A stretch of DNA of 35,704 bases from positions 1 through 35,704 of the forward strand of contig CAAELJ010000042.1 of NCBI GenBank assembly GCA_900756725.1, given 5' to 3'. Positions 7,263-14,954 of the stretch are shown one piece after another. The translations under genes were made by a program, and so were the position numbers. The notes under the pieces are model-generated. The model was not told the origin of the DNA, did not search any database, and worked only from the letters and a program-made list of their open reading frames with translations. The first letter of the stretch is position 1; each line of letters starts with the position of its first letter. This DNA comes from an uncultured Collinsella sp. (GTDB lineage: Bacteria; Actinomycetota; Coriobacteriia; Coriobacteriales; Coriobacteriaceae).

Positions 7263-7910
7263 ATGCTCAATAATCTTTCCGACAATCAGAAACGCACCTT
7301 GGCGCTTGCCGCGATGGCGCTGTTGGCCCTGGCGTGCCTGTGCGGCACGCTGGCTTTTACCGTTGATATGGTTCCGGCGAACAACGTTCTATCGTTTGGC
7401 AGCGTGAAGGTACGAGTCTGCGAATACACCCTCAACGAGCAGGGCGAGGAGATTCCGTTTGAGGCCGACGAGTACGGGGACTATCCCGACACCAAGGCCG
7501 GGGGCTCTGACATCAGCCGCATTGTGCGCGTGGAGAACGTCGGCGCGCAGCCTGAGTACGTTCGCGCGCGTCTGCGCATGACGTCGGTGGCGCCCGACAG
7601 CTCGAGTGCGGATGCTTCGGACGGCGTTGCGTTTCATGTGAACGCGGGCGAGGGGTCCCCGTGGATTGACGGCGGCGATGGGTGGTACTACTACCGTGGA
7701 TTGGCCGGGCGCGGCGGCACGCTCGACCCCGGCGCCATGACGGAAAGCCTCATGGACTCGCTGCGCTTTGTGGGCGACTACCACGATGCCGCGCGCGGCG
7801 GCTCATTCAGGCTCGATATCGATGTTCAGGCCGTGCAGGCCAAAAACCAGCAGGCAAGCGATACCGCCCTCGACGTACTTGACGTTGTGGGTTGGCCGGA
7901 GGCGAACTAG
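7263..7910 (+). CDS. SipW-dependent TasA/CalY-like protein 2
   Basis: A 215-residue protein with a hydrophobic signal helix (about 11-30) ending in GTLAFTVD and then NNVLSFGSVKV, the same cleavage-site plus first-strand pattern as the other two small proteins of the operon. The mature part is acidic and beta-rich, with RIVRVENVGAQPEYVRARLRM (about 81-101), the V-x-N-x-G...Y-VR strand pair typical of TasA-like folds, and a WYYYRG segment. There is no C-terminal anchor. The ribosome site is poor, so translation may be weak, consistent with a minor or tip/adaptor subunit. Its stop lies 3 nt before the giant protein's ATG, so the two are probably coupled. Confidence 0.85.
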   Translation: MLNNLSDNQKRTLALAAMALLALACLCGTLAFTVDMVPANNVLSFGSVKVRVCEYTLNEQGEEIPFEADEYGDYPDTKAGGSDISRIVRVENVGAQPEYVRARLRMTSVAPDSSSADASDGVAFHVNAGEGSPWIDGGDGWYYYRGLAGRGGTLDPGAMTESLMDSLRFVGDYHDAARGGSFRLDIDVQAVQAKNQQASDTALDVLDVVGWPEAN

Positions 7911-7913
7911 CCC

Positions 7914-10900
7914 ATGAAGATCAAGAACATGAACCGAGGTGTGCTGAGCAGGCTGGTTGCCGTCGCAGCGATTGCCCTGTGCTGCGTTATGTCGCTGCCA
8001 ACGGCGGCGCATGCCGAGGAAAACGAATATCACATCAAAAACGCGAACGACTTTTTGGCGTACGTGGCGCTTTCGCGCGAGCGCGATACGTCCGGCTGGC
8101 GCGTTTATCTCGATAACGATATTGAGCTCGATGGTGAGGACATGAAGACCATCGTCTCGAACACGGTCAAGCATCTCTCCTTTGGCAATAAGGAGCATCC
8201 CTTTAAGGGCGTTTTCGATGGCCAGAACCACACCGTTAAAGGTCTGGACTACGCCAACAATATGTTGGATCCCGAGCGCGATACGGGCTTTTTTGCCGAG
8301 ACCGATGGCGCCACCATCAAGAACTTCCTGGTCAAGGATGCCAACATTTGGGCTGACTTCCGCGGCGGCATCATTGTGGGCAAGGCCGTTGACACGCACT
8401 TCGAAAACGTCATGGTCATGGAGAGCACCCTGCACGTGACATGCGCCAACAACATGCTCAACGTGATTACCAACGCGGGCTTTGAGGGCGGTCTTATCGC
8501 CGGCGAGCTCGACGGCTGCACCCTTTATAACTGCGAGGTCCGTGGTGGCCGTGCCGTTAACAACACGACTTCGGGCGTACAGGCAATTGGCGGCGAGGGT
8601 CTGTATATGGCGGCGTTTGCCGGCTACGTTACAAATTCGACGATTGAGTACTGCCGCGTTACGCCTACGCGCAACAAGGACGGCTCGATTGCCGAGAAAG
8701 GCATGACCGACGTCACCAATAAGTACGACGTGGCTATTGGCGCTTTGGGGGGCAACAACGTGTATGCCTCGGGTTTTGTAGGCTGCATGGCGGGTAACGC
8801 CAAGATTATCGACTGCTTCTCGACGGCGCAGTGCTACAGCTATGCCGCGTCGTACGTGGGCGTCGTCGCCGTGACGCGTGCGTGGACGGGTGGATTGGCG
8901 GGTCGTATTCTAACCGAAAAGGGCAACGAGCTCGTTCGAAGCCATTTTGCGGGTGACTTGAGCTCGCGTCAGTACAATCCCATCGCTGTGATCCCCATCA
9001 TTCAAAACGATGTGAACCTGGGCGGCATTGCCGCGCGTGCCAACAAGGATGATGCCACGGTCACCGAGTGCTACTTTAAGCCGAGCGTGAGCCTTTCTGG
9101 CAACAGCCTGGGCAACCCTGCTAAAAAGAAAATCCCCTCGTTTGGCGGCGATGGCACCACCAAGGGTGATGGCTATGGTCCATGGGATGACGAGCGCTAC
9201 ACCAGGCGCGAGCTGTGGGAAGAGCACGACTACGACTTTTGTGCCGGCACCAAGCGCTCGACTGCTAACGACGGGGCCTTGGGTGGCTCGCACTTCAATG
9301 AGTGGGCGATGGATTACAACCTGAATATTCCCGTGCATGGCCAAAGCGTTAAGGCGACGATCGATTTTCCCGGTGCGGGTACCGCGACAATTACGGCAAC
9401 CAAACTTGGTATTGATCAAGCGACCTCGGATCCTTACGCCTTTGCCGTGAGCGCCGTGCTGGCGGGAACGGCTCAGGGCTTGGCCCAGGGCGATACATCG
9501 GTGACGTTTAGGCAGGATACCTCCGCAAAGCCCAAGGGCTTGACCGATGCCAACGGCGGTTATCGCTTCATGGGCTGGTTCCGCGAGTCCGGAGTCAATG
9601 TGAACCGTATCGATGCCGATAACGCCTGGTTTAACGGCAAGACCGATGCCGATGCCGTTAAGGCTGGCAAGCAGGTCCAGAAGAACGAAGCGCACGAGAA
9701 AACGTCAACCTATACCGCCGATAATGCCAAGGGGGCCGACGGTTTTAAGGGCAACGACCTGTTTATCGCTTCGTACGAGGCGCAGGTGCTGTTCTATAAC
9801 GTTAAGGGCGAGACGCTCTCGTGGCAGAGCGGCGAGGAGCACGACAAGTCGACGGATTGGTATCGCTATGGTGTCGGTTTAACGCCGGCTGCCCCTGCGG
9901 ACCGTGGCACTCTTTCTGGCAGCGCCACCTTTATCGGTTGGACGACGCGGCCGAGCGGCGAGGCCGGGATGCATGGCGGTTACGCGGCCATCACCTCGCC
10001 TGAGCTTGCCGAGCTAAAAAACGCCGGTGCGTTCTATCCTGCCGGCACCGAGATCACTGTGCTTGGCCCTACCGATTTTTATCCGGTGTACAGCGACTAT
10101 GTGTCGAACATCATGACGGTGTTTGAGGGCAATGAGCAGGATGAGCTTGACGATAAGACCCAGCGCGCGGGCGTGGGCAAAACTGTCGTTAAGGTTGAGA
10201 CTGCCGAGGATGGCACCGGTGTGTACACGGTGCAGGTGTGCGACGTGGACAACAAGCCTTTATCTGAGGACGGTGCGCTGCCCGACGGCTACCGTTTCCT
10301 GGGTTGGTATGAAAACAAGCAGGCCACCGATGGGTCCGAAGTTGAGGTTCGCGTGAGCCGCGATCCGAGCTACAAGCTCCCCGGCAACGTGGACCTGACC
10401 GTGCCGCATACCTATACCGCACGCTTTGAGTACCGTGTGGACTATTACGTCAAGTCGATGACGAACGACGCCTATAAGGATTCTAGACTCCTCTGCTCTG
10501 TGTGGAACGGGTACCAAACCTCGTTTAACGAGGAGGTCGGATCGAGCTACGTGCGAGAGAATATCGTGCACTGGGGTCCCGAGCATGTCGATCACGGACT
10601 GAAGGAAAACTATAAGGACGAATGCAATGAGGGGCGCTTTGGGGCAGATACACTCATCGTGGCGCCTTTGAAGGCGTATTCGCATACGGTCAAAAACGAT
10701 ACAGGTGCGAATACCCGGAAAAATGTCATTGCCGATACGGATTTCCCGGGTTCGGGCACGCTGGATGACGAGTGGGTCGCAGGAGCGCTGAAGTTTCACT
10801 TTAGGCCGGCGAGCGAGCGATACCATTTAAATTTCTGGACCCTCGAGCGCCAAGGCGGATACTGGACCTGCGTGGGCAACCCCGTTCAGAGCGAGATTGG

Positions 10901-13376
10901 CGTCGATTTGGAGTATTACATGCGCGCCATGGTGACGACAAGCGTCAGCTTTTATGGCAAGGACGATGCCTTGGTTAAGAGCGTCACGCGACGTTATGAG
11001 GCTCCGTTGCTGCTGGACTCCGATAGTACCTACACCTATAAATATCCGTTTATCCATACCGAGCAGACGGTAGACGACACGCCCGAGCACGGAAAGGAGG
11101 GTGACGTCAATCCCAATCTGACGCTCGAAGCCTCTCCGACCGATGCCGAGATGGCCGTGCCTGGTTATAAGTTCCTGGGCTGGATTTCGACCGCCGAGGT
11201 CCAGAAGGATTCTGACGTCTGGAACTATATCTATGATGTTGCCGGTGACCCCTATGTGACAAGTGATCCGGAAAAAGCGACGCCGTACTTGGCGACCAAC
11301 GCGTCCAAGGTTACCCAGTGGCAGGATGCCTATCCCGTGTACGTAAAGTACGACGTTAGCTACACCACCAACCTGCACCGCAAGGGCTTTGACGGAACTA
11401 ATGGGGTTAACGTACCCAACTGGGATATCAAGCCCACGCTGACCACGCAAGACGACGGGTCTGTGGTGGCTACGGTGAGTCCCGACATTACGACGACGGT
11501 GTATGCGGACGGAGCTGGTGGCACCTATCAGCTTAAGAAGCTCGAGATCGAGCTTTCCGACGGAACAGTAAAGAAACTTGAGCCGACGGGCGAGGGCGGC
11601 AATACCTATTCCTATCCCGTGGAGCCCGGAAAGCCCTATACGTTTGTGGCCTACTACACGCCCATTGCGGTGGTGTATCATCTCAACGACTCCGACGTTG
11701 ACGGCAAGCTTGCCCAAGAGGGCGATAAGCTCGGTGACCTTAAAGATGGCATGCCGCTGCCAACGTATAACATTGGAGACATCGATGCTGCAACGGGCGC
11801 ATACAACGCCTTCGTAGGTTGGACGGATAATAAGCCAGAGCCTAGCAGCGGTTATGTCGTTTGGTCGGACGGCGTTTCCATGGTGAATAAAAACACGGTG
11901 GTCAACGCCCCCATGGAGCTGTACCCGGTCTACCGTGCCAGCGCGGTAAGTGTCCAATCGAATATCGATGCTAATCTGGATAATCCCTATGCCGTACGCT
12001 CCCTTGCGCGTACCGACTCTGGTGATCAGATTTCGCTGGAGGTAAAAGCTGCAACTGAGGTTGTCGGCAAGGACGGCACCAAGTACGACTTTGTCGGCTG
12101 GTCGCGTGACTATGAATCCGATAACAAGTACACCCTGATGACCGGTGACGACAAGTATCCCCTCGAGGGAAATGAGCCCTTTAAGAGCGCGATGTACACT
12201 GCGGTGTACAAGATTGCGCCGTATAAGGTGCGCTATCACGGTGTCGACGGGTCGGTTCTCTTTACGGCGACGGTCGACTCGAGCGACGAGCGCGCGACGG
12301 GCGCTGGCTTTGTCCATAACGTCGAGGTTCCCGAGGTGGATGAGGGCGGCAAACCGGTCTATGACAACAACGGCAATCCCGTGATGGAGCAAAAATCCGT
12401 CGCGTACGACCCGGATGCCTATTCCAAGATCGTTGTGCTGCTCGATGAACAAACGGCTACTAGCGATGACGTACGTGAGCTCTTCCTGGAGTGGCGATAT
12501 GTGCCCGCCGATGGCGCTGCGAAATCTTGGAATGAGTTTAAGGGAGAGCCGGTCAAGGGCGACATGGACCTGTATCCCGTGACGTATCGCGTGGTTGCCA
12601 ACGATACGTCTGACCCCGTGAAGCCCGCAGCCATGACCGCCCAGCTTAAGTGGCTGCTCGATCCCAATGCCGCCAACACGGTTAACGACGATGCGGACAA
12701 GGCTCCGTTTAAGGTGTGCTTTGCCAGCCCGTTTATGGGAACGCAGCTGACTGTTTCGGTCGTTCGTGCCAACTACGGTCCAGATGCCGAGGACGGCAGC
12801 ATGACGCCTGTGCCCGAGAACGGCAAATTTGTCTCGCTCTATAGCCTGGGTTCGGGTGACGGCTCGTTCGACCTGGCCAACCGTTTGGAGTCCAAGAAGA
12901 CGGGTGAAGACGAACAGGGCCCCGGTAATGCCGTGTTCAAATTCGCCCAGACTCACGCGTTGACAATTGTAAAAAAGACCACCGATGCTAGTGCCATGGG
13001 ACAGACATTCCGCTTTAAGGTGGCACGGAAGGTGTCGAAGGATTCTCTTGCTGAGACGCGCATGGTCGAAGTGAAGGTCGATAAAACGCAGCAGGAAAAC
13101 GGCGAGACCTGGTATGTCGGCAGCGTGCAATTTGCCGCACCGGCGGGCATCTATACCGTTGAGGAAGACACGGCTTGGGCGTGGCGTTACGAGGGCGAGC
13201 TGAGTACGCCAGGCAAGGCGACCGGCAAATCTGCCGAGCTCATCATCTCGTCTGCCTCGAGCGTGGGCGACACCGTGGTGACGTGCGTCAACACGCGCGC
13301 GAATGACAAATGGGTCGATGGCGGTTCGCGTGCCAAGAATGTTTGGGAAAACGGCACGCTGATGAGGGAGGATTAG
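7914..13376 (+). CDS. Giant secreted repeat adhesin (GLUG-like, MGW/InlB-like repeats, Cna-B-like end)
   Basis: An 1820-residue exported protein. A normal Sec signal ends at AAHA (about residue 35). Residues 36-420 form a probable beta-helix with GLUG-like turns (GGLIAGELDGC, GFVGCMAGNAK, GGLAGRIL). From about 470 to 1540 there are repeated beta modules with the [FY]-x-GW signature of Listeria-Bacteroides/InlB-B repeats, at about 550, 673, 793, 1085, 1300, 1393 and a variant FLEW near 1524. The last domain (about 1680-1800) resembles Cna-B, with Lys1687/1688, Glu1750 and Asn1793 placed as in isopeptide-forming domains. No LPXTG motif or C-terminal membrane helix is present, so retention may depend on the neighbouring proteins. 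GGAGG lies 11 nt before the ATG. The stop is 1 nt from the next start. Adhesion is inferred; the ligand is unknown. Confidence 0.9.
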   Translation: MKIKNMNRGVLSRLVAVAAIALCCVMSLPTAAHAEENEYHIKNANDFLAYVALSRERDTSGWRVYLDNDIELDGEDMKTIVSNTVKHLSFGNKEHPFKGVFDGQNHTVKGLDYANNMLDPERDTGFFAETDGATIKNFLVKDANIWADFRGGIIVGKAVDTHFENVMVMESTLHVTCANNMLNVITNAGFEGGLIAGELDGCTLYNCEVRGGRAVNNTTSGVQAIGGEGLYMAAFAGYVTNSTIEYCRVTPTRNKDGSIAEKGMTDVTNKYDVAIGALGGNNVYASGFVGCMAGNAKIIDCFSTAQCYSYAASYVGVVAVTRAWTGGLAGRILTEKGNELVRSHFAGDLSSRQYNPIAVIPIIQNDVNLGGIAARANKDDATVTECYFKPSVSLSGNSLGNPAKKKIPSFGGDGTTKGDGYGPWDDERYTRRELWEEHDYDFCAGTKRSTANDGALGGSHFNEWAMDYNLNIPVHGQSVKATIDFPGAGTATITATKLGIDQATSDPYAFAVSAVLAGTAQGLAQGDTSVTFRQDTSAKPKGLTDANGGYRFMGWFRESGVNVNRIDADNAWFNGKTDADAVKAGKQVQKNEAHEKTSTYTADNAKGADGFKGNDLFIASYEAQVLFYNVKGETLSWQSGEEHDKSTDWYRYGVGLTPAAPADRGTLSGSATFIGWTTRPSGEAGMHGGYAAITSPELAELKNAGAFYPAGTEITVLGPTDFYPVYSDYVSNIMTVFEGNEQDELDDKTQRAGVGKTVVKVETAEDGTGVYTVQVCDVDNKPLSEDGALPDGYRFLGWYENKQATDGSEVEVRVSRDPSYKLPGNVDLTVPHTYTARFEYRVDYYVKSMTNDAYKDSRLLCSVWNGYQTSFNEEVGSSYVRENIVHWGPEHVDHGLKENYKDECNEGRFGADTLIVAPLKAYSHTVKNDTGANTRKNVIADTDFPGSGTLDDEWVAGALKFHFRPASERYHLNFWTLERQGGYWTCVGNPVQSEIGVDLEYYMRAMVTTSVSFYGKDDALVKSVTRRYEAPLLLDSDSTYTYKYPFIHTEQTVDDTPEHGKEGDVNPNLTLEASPTDAEMAVPGYKFLGWISTAEVQKDSDVWNYIYDVAGDPYVTSDPEKATPYLATNASKVTQWQDAYPVYVKYDVSYTTNLHRKGFDGTNGVNVPNWDIKPTLTTQDDGSVVATVSPDITTTVYADGAGGTYQLKKLEIELSDGTVKKLEPTGEGGNTYSYPVEPGKPYTFVAYYTPIAVVYHLNDSDVDGKLAQEGDKLGDLKDGMPLPTYNIGDIDAATGAYNAFVGWTDNKPEPSSGYVVWSDGVSMVNKNTVVNAPMELYPVYRASAVSVQSNIDANLDNPYAVRSLARTDSGDQISLEVKAATEVVGKDGTKYDFVGWSRDYESDNKYTLMTGDDKYPLEGNEPFKSAMYTAVYKIAPYKVRYHGVDGSVLFTATVDSSDERATGAGFVHNVEVPEVDEGGKPVYDNNGNPVMEQKSVAYDPDAYSKIVVLLDEQTATSDDVRELFLEWRYVPADGAAKSWNEFKGEPVKGDMDLYPVTYRVVANDTSDPVKPAAMTAQLKWLLDPNAANTVNDDADKAPFKVCFASPFMGTQLTVSVVRANYGPDAEDGSMTPVPENGKFVSLYSLGSGDGSFDLANRLESKKTGEDEQGPGNAVFKFAQTHALTIVKKTTDASAMGQTFRFKVARKVSKDSLAETRMVEVKVDKTQQENGETWYVGSVQFAAPAGIYTVEEDTAWAWRYEGELSTPGKATGKSAELIISSASSVGDTVVTCVNTRANDKWVDGGSRAKNVWENGTLMRED

Positions 13377-13377
13377 G

Positions 13378-13947
13378 ATGACTAAGCGCAAGCAGATCGT
13401 CGCCCTCCTTGTGGGCGTTCTCCTTTTGGCTGGCGCTGCCGGTACCTTCGCGTGGCTTTCGGTTACGGGTGTGCTGGTCAACGAGTTTGGCTTTGGTTCG
13501 GTGGCGCCCTCGGTGGACGAGACGCTCAAGGACAACGTGAAAAGGGATGTCTCGGTAAAAAACACGGGCTCGGCTCCGGCATACCTGCGTGTCGCGGTGG
13601 ATATCTACTGGCAGGATAAGGATGGCGCGCGCCTGTGGGATGAGCCGGTTGCCGGCACCGACTACGTCATTGACTGGGGCAGTGTGTCCAAGGCATCTGC
13701 CTCCAACGCCGCCTCGTCTTGGGTTGTCGCGTCCGACGGATTCTATTACTGGACGTCTCCCGTTGCGCCGATGAGCAAAACCGATGTGCTCATCAAGAGC
13801 GTGACTGAGCAGAAGGCAGATGGGAAGAACCTAGTCGTTGACATTTCGACCCAGGCAATTCAATCCACGCCCGACGATGCAGCTGCAGAGGCATGGGGCT
13901 GTGCAGTCAAGGATGGCGTGCTGGTGCCGCCGCATGGAGGTGCGTAA
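13378..13947 (+). CDS. SipW-dependent TasA/CalY-like protein 3
   Basis: A 189-residue protein. The signal region (KRK, helix 7-22, GTFAWLSVTGVLVNEFGFGS) is the third copy of the SipW-type pattern in this operon and is closest to the first subunit. The mature domain carries VSVKNTGSAPAYLRVAVDI (about 59-77), the canonical TasA/camelysin V-x-N-T-G...A-Y-LR-V strand pair, then a WGSVSK...YYW segment. It lacks an anchor. GGAGG overlaps the end of the giant gene. The next gene begins 2 nt after its stop. It is a candidate accessory or terminal fibre subunit, for example one that caps or connects the giant adhesin; this is an inference from context only. Confidence 0.87.
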   Translation: MTKRKQIVALLVGVLLLAGAAGTFAWLSVTGVLVNEFGFGSVAPSVDETLKDNVKRDVSVKNTGSAPAYLRVAVDIYWQDKDGARLWDEPVAGTDYVIDWGSVSKASASNAASSWVVASDGFYYWTSPVAPMSKTDVLIKSVTEQKADGKNLVVDISTQAIQSTPDDAAAEAWGCAVKDGVLVPPHGGA

Positions 13948-13949
13948 GT

Positions 13950-14648
13950 ATGGCCTCTCCGATTCGTAAAGACGTTGCGTGTTTCTTGCATTGCGTGATG
14001 GCGGCAATCGTCTGCCTTATCGCGCTCTCCGTTCCTGCACGTGCGTTTGCTGACACTCCCACGATTGCCTATGACGGAAATGCACGCCAGCTAACGGTAT
14101 CGGGAGCGACGGACTCCTCGGGGGAGCCCGATCTGTTTCCAGCCTTTAAAGATCTAATGCCCGGCGATGTACGCGAGCAACAGATTGAGGTTTGTGCCAC
14201 GGGCGTAAAGTCCCAGGTGCGCGTGTTTGTGCGGGCCGTTGTCGATCACGAGACGGCACGCCTGCTGTCGCCCATCACCTTAACGGCGACTGTGGGCGAT
14301 GTCTCTGCAGGTTGGCTCCAGACAGGAACACCGGGCAGCGTGTTCGCCTATCCCACGCAAATCGCCACGTTTACGAGCGATGGCAGCGCGGTGCTCAATT
14401 TGCAACTAAGTGTCCCGACGTCGGTGGGCAACGAGCTTGCCGATGCAAACAAGACCATTCGCTGGGAAATCACAGCCGAGGACGATAGCGAGAAGATCCC
14501 CGTGCAGTCTGCTGGCAGCAAGAAGCCCGGCTTGCTTGGTCTGGTGGCAACGGGCGACAGCACGCTCACGTTGCTTTTGGTGTTGCTAACTCTTGCCAGC
14601 ATCGCTTTTATAGCCGCGCTACTTTTGTCCCGGCGGGATAAGCGCTAG
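13950..14648 (+). CDS. Membrane-anchored surface protein with degenerate sorting-like C-terminus
   Basis: A 232-residue protein. A Sec signal ends at ARAFA (about residue 35), so processing is probably by an ordinary signal peptidase and not SipW. The mature domain has DLFPAFKDLMPGDVREQ, a motif common in Gram-positive surface proteins related to TasA/camelysin-like partners. The C-terminus has LVATGD, a hydrophobic helix (about 206-226) and a basic SRRDKR tail: the layout of an LPXTG sorting signal with Val in place of Pro. It could anchor the complex as a membrane protein, or be a substrate of an unusual sortase; no sortase is in the window. ATG 13950 follows GGAGG by 9 nt; a longer frame from 13893 overlaps the previous gene without support. 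Last gene of the operon. Confidence 0.87.
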   Translation: MASPIRKDVACFLHCVMAAIVCLIALSVPARAFADTPTIAYDGNARQLTVSGATDSSGEPDLFPAFKDLMPGDVREQQIEVCATGVKSQVRVFVRAVVDHETARLLSPITLTATVGDVSAGWLQTGTPGSVFAYPTQIATFTSDGSAVLNLQLSVPTSVGNELADANKTIRWEITAEDDSEKIPVQSAGSKKPGLLGLVATGDSTLTLLLVLLTLASIAFIAALLLSRRDKR

Positions 14649-14680
14649 GTTCATCTTCTAAATGCGTCGCCTACCCGGCG

Positions 14681-14762
14681 GCGGAATATAAGGTTTCCTG
14701 CTCTACAGTCCTGCACAAGACGAAGGTCACAAGACGTGGCCTTCAACTTATATATGTTGCGG
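14681..14762. repeat. Structured intergenic repeat, module A
   Basis: The module has an outer inverted pair, ATATAAGGTT (14686-14695) and AACTTATATAT (14745-14755), enclosing a hairpin GAAGGTCAC (14722-14730) / GTGGCCTTC (14736-14744) with one G-U pair. Its interior (CCTGCTC, AGTCCTGC, CAAGACG-AGG-CAC) reappears in reverse orientation in module B. It follows the surface operon's last stop by 32 bp and may act as a terminator, although no T run follows. Confidence 0.65.
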
Positions 14763-14797
14763 ATACCCCTATGACAAGCCGCGCTCCAACAACAAGG

Positions 14798-14927
14798 CGT
14801 CTGTCCGGGCGGAGGCATATAAGGTTCATCGCGAGTTCCGCACGCAAAGGAGGCCACTTAATGTGGCCTCCGTCTTGCGCAGGACTGTTCGAGCAGGGAA
14901 CCTTATATGCCTCCGCCCGGACAGACG
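14798..14927. repeat. Structured intergenic repeat, module B, with 30-bp perfect inverted arms
   Basis: The 30-bp arms 14798-14827 and 14898-14927 are perfect reverse complements separated by 70 bp. Inside, GGAGGCCAC (14849-14857) and GTGGCCTCC (14863-14871) form a 9-bp hairpin with loop TTAAT. The reverse complement of the right half closely matches module A. There is no transposase and no ORF of note. It sits between convergent genes, so a bidirectional terminator role is plausible, but the long perfect arms also fit a miniature inverted-repeat element. Confidence 0.8.
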
Positions 14928-14954
14928 TTTCTGTTATGAACTCGCAGCTAGTCG

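Noticed and set aside
10827..13565. 912-codon open frame on the minus strand opposite the giant adhesin
   Set aside because: It mirrors the plus-strand gene's codon periodicity, is rich in Arg/His/Val-Gly, has no domain or signal, and its start lies inside the next plus-strand gene.
14665..14930. Insertion sequence
   Set aside because: No transposase frame lies between the arms; the element is too short and is better described as a structured repeat.
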